NCBI GenBank assembly: GCA_028699855.1
Contig: JAQVTV010000032.1
Location: forward strand, 1-8,673
Source: Candidatus Izemoplasmatales bacterium
GTDB taxonomy: Bacteria > Bacillota_I > Bacilli_A > Izemoplasmatales > Hujiaoplasmataceae
Length of the DNA: 8,673 bases
Reading direction: 5' to 3'
Shown here: piece after piece, positions 5,922 through 8,673 of the stretch
Position numbering within the stretch: the first letter of the stretch is position 1
How the letters are laid out: each line of letters begins with the position of its first letter
Position numbers and translations under genes: made by a program
Notes under the pieces: model-generated
Told to the model about the DNA's origin: nothing
What the model saw: only the letters and a program-made list of their open reading frames with translations
Databases searched by the model: none

Positions 5922-6773
5922 ATGAAGATTCCTTTCACCATCGATTTAGCTGGAAAAGTCGCGGTCGTGACCGGGGGCGCTGGCGTATTGTGCAGCGAAT
6001 TTGCCCGAGCCATTGCCGAGTGTGGCGCTAAAGTAGCCATCCTCGACTTGTCTTTGGAAAATGCGCAAATGGTTGCCAAAAGCATCCGGGCATCAGGAAA
6101 AACCGCCATCGGCGTCAAGGCCAACGTTCTGGACCGCGATGATTTGATGCGTGCGCATGAAGAAGTCCTGGCGTCTTTGGGGCCGTGCGACATTCTGATC
6201 AACGGTGCGGGCGGAAACAGTCCGAAAGCCACGACGGATGATGAGTTTTTCGATCTTTCAAAAGTGGAAGACCCCAATCATAAGAACTTTTTCGACCTCG
6301 ATCTCGGCGGTTTCAATTTTGTGTTTGGCTTGAATTTCACTGGCACGTTGTTGCCGACACAGGTTTTTGCCCGCGATATGATTGATCGACCGGGATCGGT
6401 CATTCTCAATGTGAGTTCGATGAACGCGTTCACTCCGCTTACGAAAATTCCTGCATATAGCGCTGCCAAAGCAGCGGTTTCGAATTTCACGAAGTGGTTG
6501 GCGGTCTACTTTGCGAAGACTGGCATTCGTGTCAATGCGATCGCTCCTGGCTTCTTCTCCACAGCCCAAAACGCACAGCTTCTTTGGCAACCAGATGGAT
6601 CGCCCACGGCACGTACGGCAAAAATTCTTAATCATACACCCATGGGTCGTTTCGGTGAACCCGAAGAGTTGATTGGCACCGTGCTTTGGTTGATCGATGG
6701 CAACGCATCGGGCTTTGTCACTGGGATTGTCGTCGCGGTAGACGGTGGTTTCTCGGCATATTCCGGAGTCTGA
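5922..6773 (+). CDS. uxuB: SDR-family D-fructuronate reductase / D-mannonate oxidoreductase (UxuB/YjmF type)
   Basis: This 283-residue short-chain dehydrogenase most resembles the UxuB/YjmF group, which interconverts D-fructuronate and D-mannonate. It is unrelated to the long-chain UxuB of E. coli. The cofactor loop is TGGAGVLC (17-24), a variant of TGxxxGxG. D42 at the end of beta-2 indicates NAD(H). INGAGG is at 93-98, and the catalytic tetrad is N138, S166, Y179 and K183 in YSAAK. Further group-typical segments are FFDLDLGGFNFVF (123-135), GTLLPTQVFA (141-150) and the C-terminal VDGGFSAYSGV. AAGGAGG (5907-5913) lies 8 nt before the ATG, and 21 nt separate it from gnd. Its stop TGA (6771-6773) overlaps the first possible ATG of the LarA-like gene. 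A different sugar-acid oxidoreductase (for example gluconate 5-dehydrogenase) is the main alternative, but the UxaE neighbour favours fructuronate. Confidence 0.85.
   Translation: MKIPFTIDLAGKVAVVTGGAGVLCSEFARAIAECGAKVAILDLSLENAQMVAKSIRASGKTAIGVKANVLDRDDLMRAHEEVLASLGPCDILINGAGGNSPKATTDDEFFDLSKVEDPNHKNFFDLDLGGFNFVFGLNFTGTLLPTQVFARDMIDRPGSVILNVSSMNAFTPLTKIPAYSAAKAAVSNFTKWLAVYFAKTGIRVNAIAPGFFSTAQNAQLLWQPDGSPTARTAKILNHTPMGRFGEPEELIGTVLWLIDGNASGFVTGIVVAVDGGFSAYSGV
6765..6768 (+). promoter_or_regulatory. RBS inside the 3' end of the SDR gene, for the LarA-like gene
   Basis: GGAG lies within the last codons of the SDR gene. It is 4 nt before the ATG at 6773 (which overlaps the SDR stop as TGATG) and 7 nt before the next in-frame ATG at 6776. 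The second spacing is better, so I use 6776, but 6773 would only add one methionine. The arrangement implies translational coupling of the two genes. Confidence 0.6.
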
Positions 6774-6775
6774 TG

Positions 6776-8041
6776 ATGGAACTTTTCACCTATGCAAGTG
6801 ACCCATCTGGTCTGAGTGAAGAAGCCATCCGTGATCAATTGATGCGATCCATCGCGGGTAAGGAACTCAAAAGAGTCTTGTTGATACCGCCGGATTTCAC
6901 CCGGTTTCATTCCAATGCCGGATTGATCACATCATTATATTATGATTTACTTAAAGACCACGTGGATGTCGATATCTTGCCCGCACTTGGGACGCACGAG
7001 GCGATGAGTGTAGCGGAAGTCAAAGAAATGTATGGCGACATCCCTTATGAAAAGTTCATCTACCATAATTGGCGCGAAGACGTAGTTGAAGTCGGTGTGG
7101 TGCCCGGAGAATACGTCAAAGAGATCACCGACGGACTATGGGATCGACCGGTACCGCTCGAGGTCAATTGGCGCGTGATGGATGAACGCTATGACCTCAT
7201 CATATCCATCGGACAGGTTGTCCCCCACGAAGTCATCGGGATGGCCAACCATGCAAAAAATGTTTTTGTCGGTTGCGGTGGCAGAAAGACGATCAACGCG
7301 TCACATATGATCGGCGCCGTGTATGGTATGGAACGTATGATGGGGAAGGATCACACGCCTGTTCGCAAGATTCTGGACTATGGCATGGAGCATTTTTTGA
7401 ACCATCGCCCCATTCTTTTCGTGCTAACAGTCACGACAGCACCGAAAGGACGGATTTGCACACACGGATTATTCATCAGTGAGGAACGCATTGCTTTGGA
7501 GAAAGCGATTGCGCTTGCGCAAGAAAAAAACATCGATTTTGTGGATAAAGGTATCAAGAAATGTGTGGTCTACCTTGACCCCAAGGAGTTCAAGAGTACT
7601 TGGTTGGGCAACAAAGCGGTTTATCGCACGCGCATGGCGATCGCAGACGGTGGCGAACTCATCGTGCTTGCACCGGGAGTCACGAAATTTGGCGAAGATC
7701 CCAAAATTGATGAATTGATTCGCAAGTACGGGTATTCCGGTCGCTTGAACGTTCTCGAGCTTTTTCAAGACAACATCGATCTGCAACAGAACATGAGCGC
7801 GGCTGCACATCTCATCCACGGTTCATCGGATGGAAGATTCTCGATTTCCTACGCCGTGAAACATATGTCCAAGGAAGACATCGCCCAGGTTTATTATCAG
7901 GCGTTGGATTATGATGAGACCATCTCTCGTTATCATCCGGACCGCCTTGTGCCGGGTTGGAATATTCTCGATGATCAGGAAGAGATCTTTTATATTCCCA
8001 ATCCCGCATTGGGATTATGGATAGATAGAAATCGGTTCTAA
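6776..8041 (+). CDS. LarA-family nickel-pincer epimerase, predicted D-mannonate/D-gluconate 2-epimerase
   Basis: This 421-residue protein belongs to the lactate racemase LarA superfamily (DUF2088 N-terminal domain), whose members epimerise 2-hydroxyacids with a nickel-pincer nucleotide. The key LarA residues can be placed. D40-x-T-R43 matches D72/R75, and H74 in ALGTHE lies where H108 is expected. H151, K161 and H177 match H174, K184 (the cofactor-linking lysine) and H200 with exactly the same spacings of 10 and 16 residues. Length fits LarA (~424). The sequence around K161 (MANHAKNVFVGCGGRK) differs from lactate racemases, suggesting another substrate. From memory, the superfamily includes a D-gluconate 2-epimerase, and D-mannonate is the C2 epimer of D-gluconate, which would link the SDR product to the kinase and Gnd here. 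No larB, larC or larE cofactor genes are in the window. The frame is open back to 6686, but that would overlap the SDR gene by 88 nt without an RBS. Confidence 0.82.
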   Translation: MELFTYASDPSGLSEEAIRDQLMRSIAGKELKRVLLIPPDFTRFHSNAGLITSLYYDLLKDHVDVDILPALGTHEAMSVAEVKEMYGDIPYEKFIYHNWREDVVEVGVVPGEYVKEITDGLWDRPVPLEVNWRVMDERYDLIISIGQVVPHEVIGMANHAKNVFVGCGGRKTINASHMIGAVYGMERMMGKDHTPVRKILDYGMEHFLNHRPILFVLTVTTAPKGRICTHGLFISEERIALEKAIALAQEKNIDFVDKGIKKCVVYLDPKEFKSTWLGNKAVYRTRMAIADGGELIVLAPGVTKFGEDPKIDELIRKYGYSGRLNVLELFQDNIDLQQNMSAAAHLIHGSSDGRFSISYAVKHMSKEDIAQVYYQALDYDETISRYHPDRLVPGWNILDDQEEIFYIPNPALGLWIDRNRF

Positions 8042-8049
8042 CCCAAACG

Positions 8050-8084
8050 AAGCGTTCCAACTTTCATCACGAGAACGCTTTTTT
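8050..8084 (+). terminator. Intrinsic terminator after the operon
   Basis: AAGCGTTC (8050-8057) and GAACGCTT (8073-8080) form a perfect 8-bp stem around a 15-nt loop, directly followed by T residues (T-run 8079-8084). It starts 9 nt after the stop of the LarA-like gene. The other strand has no T-tract, so it acts on the plus strand only. Only 34 nt remain before the next ATG, so some read-through into the esterase gene is likely. Confidence 0.65.
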
Positions 8085-8118
8085 ACTGAAAAGATTAGTC
8101 AAAGGAGTATGATCATCC

Positions 8119-8673
8119 ATGAAAGCGAACGTCATCACACCCTATTTTATCGACGACCAACCCCGGGATATGATCTTGATTTTACCCGGCGGGGCGTACG
8201 GATGGACTTCGGATAGAGAAGCGATACCTGTCGCCAAGCGTTGGAATCAGGCATCGTGCCATGCGGCTATCTTCTATTATCGAAACCAGAGACTGCTTTA
8301 CCCGGCATTGATCGATGAAGCCTATTCTCTGATTGATCGCTTTCGAGAAGACCCAAGGATCCGCCGTATATATCTATGCGGATTCTCGGCGGGCGGACAT
8401 TTCGCATTGATGTTGCTTCAACGGAAACCTTCATGTTTTGCCGGAGGTATCTTGTGCTATCCGGTGGTTTCTGCCGATGTCAATCTCTGGAATGAACGGA
8501 GTTTCATCAATTTGCTAGGGAAAAACCGGCTGTTCGAACATTTGGAGGAAGTGAGCTTAGAAAAGCACGTCCCCGAAGAGATGTGTCCATTGTTTGTATG
8601 GCATACGATGAATGATGAATCCGTCAAAGTCGGGAACAGTCTTGTGTTGATCGAAGCGGTTCGTGCGAAGAAC
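8119..8673 (+). CDS. Alpha/beta-hydrolase, probable carbohydrate acetylesterase (3' end missing)
   Basis: The first 185 codons of an alpha/beta-hydrolase run in frame off the right edge. The oxyanion-loop motif PGGAYGW (23-29) follows a short beta strand, as in esterases with an HGGG-like loop. The nucleophile elbow is GFSAGG (88-93) with S90 as the expected nucleophile. HTMNDESV (162-169) supplies the predicted catalytic acid D166. The catalytic histidine should lie a few tens of residues beyond the window. There is no signal peptide, so it is cytoplasmic. The motif set is that of acetylesterases of the acetyl-xylan or BD-FAE type. Next to a hexuronate operon, deacetylation of imported pectin- or glucuronoxylan-derived oligosaccharides is a reasonable inference. 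AAAGGAG (8101-8107) lies 11 nt before the ATG, a slightly long spacing. The ATG at 8109 is out of frame and soon stops. Confidence 0.82.
   Translation, partial: MKANVITPYFIDDQPRDMILILPGGAYGWTSDREAIPVAKRWNQASCHAAIFYYRNQRLLYPALIDEAYSLIDRFREDPRIRRIYLCGFSAGGHFALMLLQRKPSCFAGGILCYPVVSADVNLWNERSFINLLGKNRLFEHLEEVSLEKHVPEEMCPLFVWHTMNDESVKVGNSLVLIEAVRAKN

Noticed and set aside
6686..6775. Longer start of the LarA-like gene inside the SDR gene
   Set aside because: The added residues are arginine- and tryptophan-rich and match the SDR coding sequence read in another frame, with no RBS at 6686.
1..8673. CRISPR arrays, tRNA or rRNA genes
   Set aside because: No regularly spaced direct repeats, cloverleaf-like segments or rRNA-like stretches were seen when reading the window.

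Overview
The window looks like chromosomal DNA from a Gram-positive, Bacillota-like bacterium. Shine-Dalgarno sequences are strong (GGAGG or AAGGAGG types), TGA is used as a stop, and composition is moderate. This is inferred from style and protein families, not from a search. There are two parts: a left flank with a degraded mobile-element remnant and a minus-strand radical SAM gene, and a plus-strand catabolic operon that fills the rest.

Left flank (1-1849). Positions 1-485 are visibly AT-richer than the operon. They hold the 3' end of an unrecognised reading frame (1-186) and a short ORF (365-472) whose first ~20 residues look like the N-terminus of an IS3-type transposase OrfA. A complete radical SAM gene follows on the minus strand (486-1586), with a candidate promoter, a perfect palindrome in its leader and an inverted repeat over its -10 box. 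The divergent intergenic region (1587-1849) also carries the candidate promoter of the operon.

Operon (1850-8041). Five tightly packed genes encode a UxaE-type tagaturonate epimerase, a PfkB sugar kinase, a decarboxylating 6-phosphogluconate dehydrogenase, a UxuB/YjmF-type SDR (fructuronate reductase), and a LarA-family (nickel-pincer) epimerase. Gaps are 14, 20 and 21 nt, and the last pair overlaps or abuts. A hairpin terminator follows, then a partial alpha/beta-hydrolase (8119 to the right edge).

Interpretation. The operon contains no mannonate dehydratase (UxuA) and no KDPG aldolase, but it does contain Gnd and a LarA homologue. The most economical reading is a dehydratase-free hexuronate route: D-tagaturonate -> D-fructuronate (UxaE) -> D-mannonate (SDR, NADH) -> D-gluconate (LarA-like C2 epimerase) -> 6-phosphogluconate (PfkB kinase) -> ribulose-5-phosphate + CO2 (Gnd). 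Both dehydrogenases carry an acidic residue at the end of beta-2, which suggests that NADH used in one step is regenerated in the other. The enzyme families are seen in the sequence. The pathway order, the kinase substrate and the epimerase substrate are inferences.
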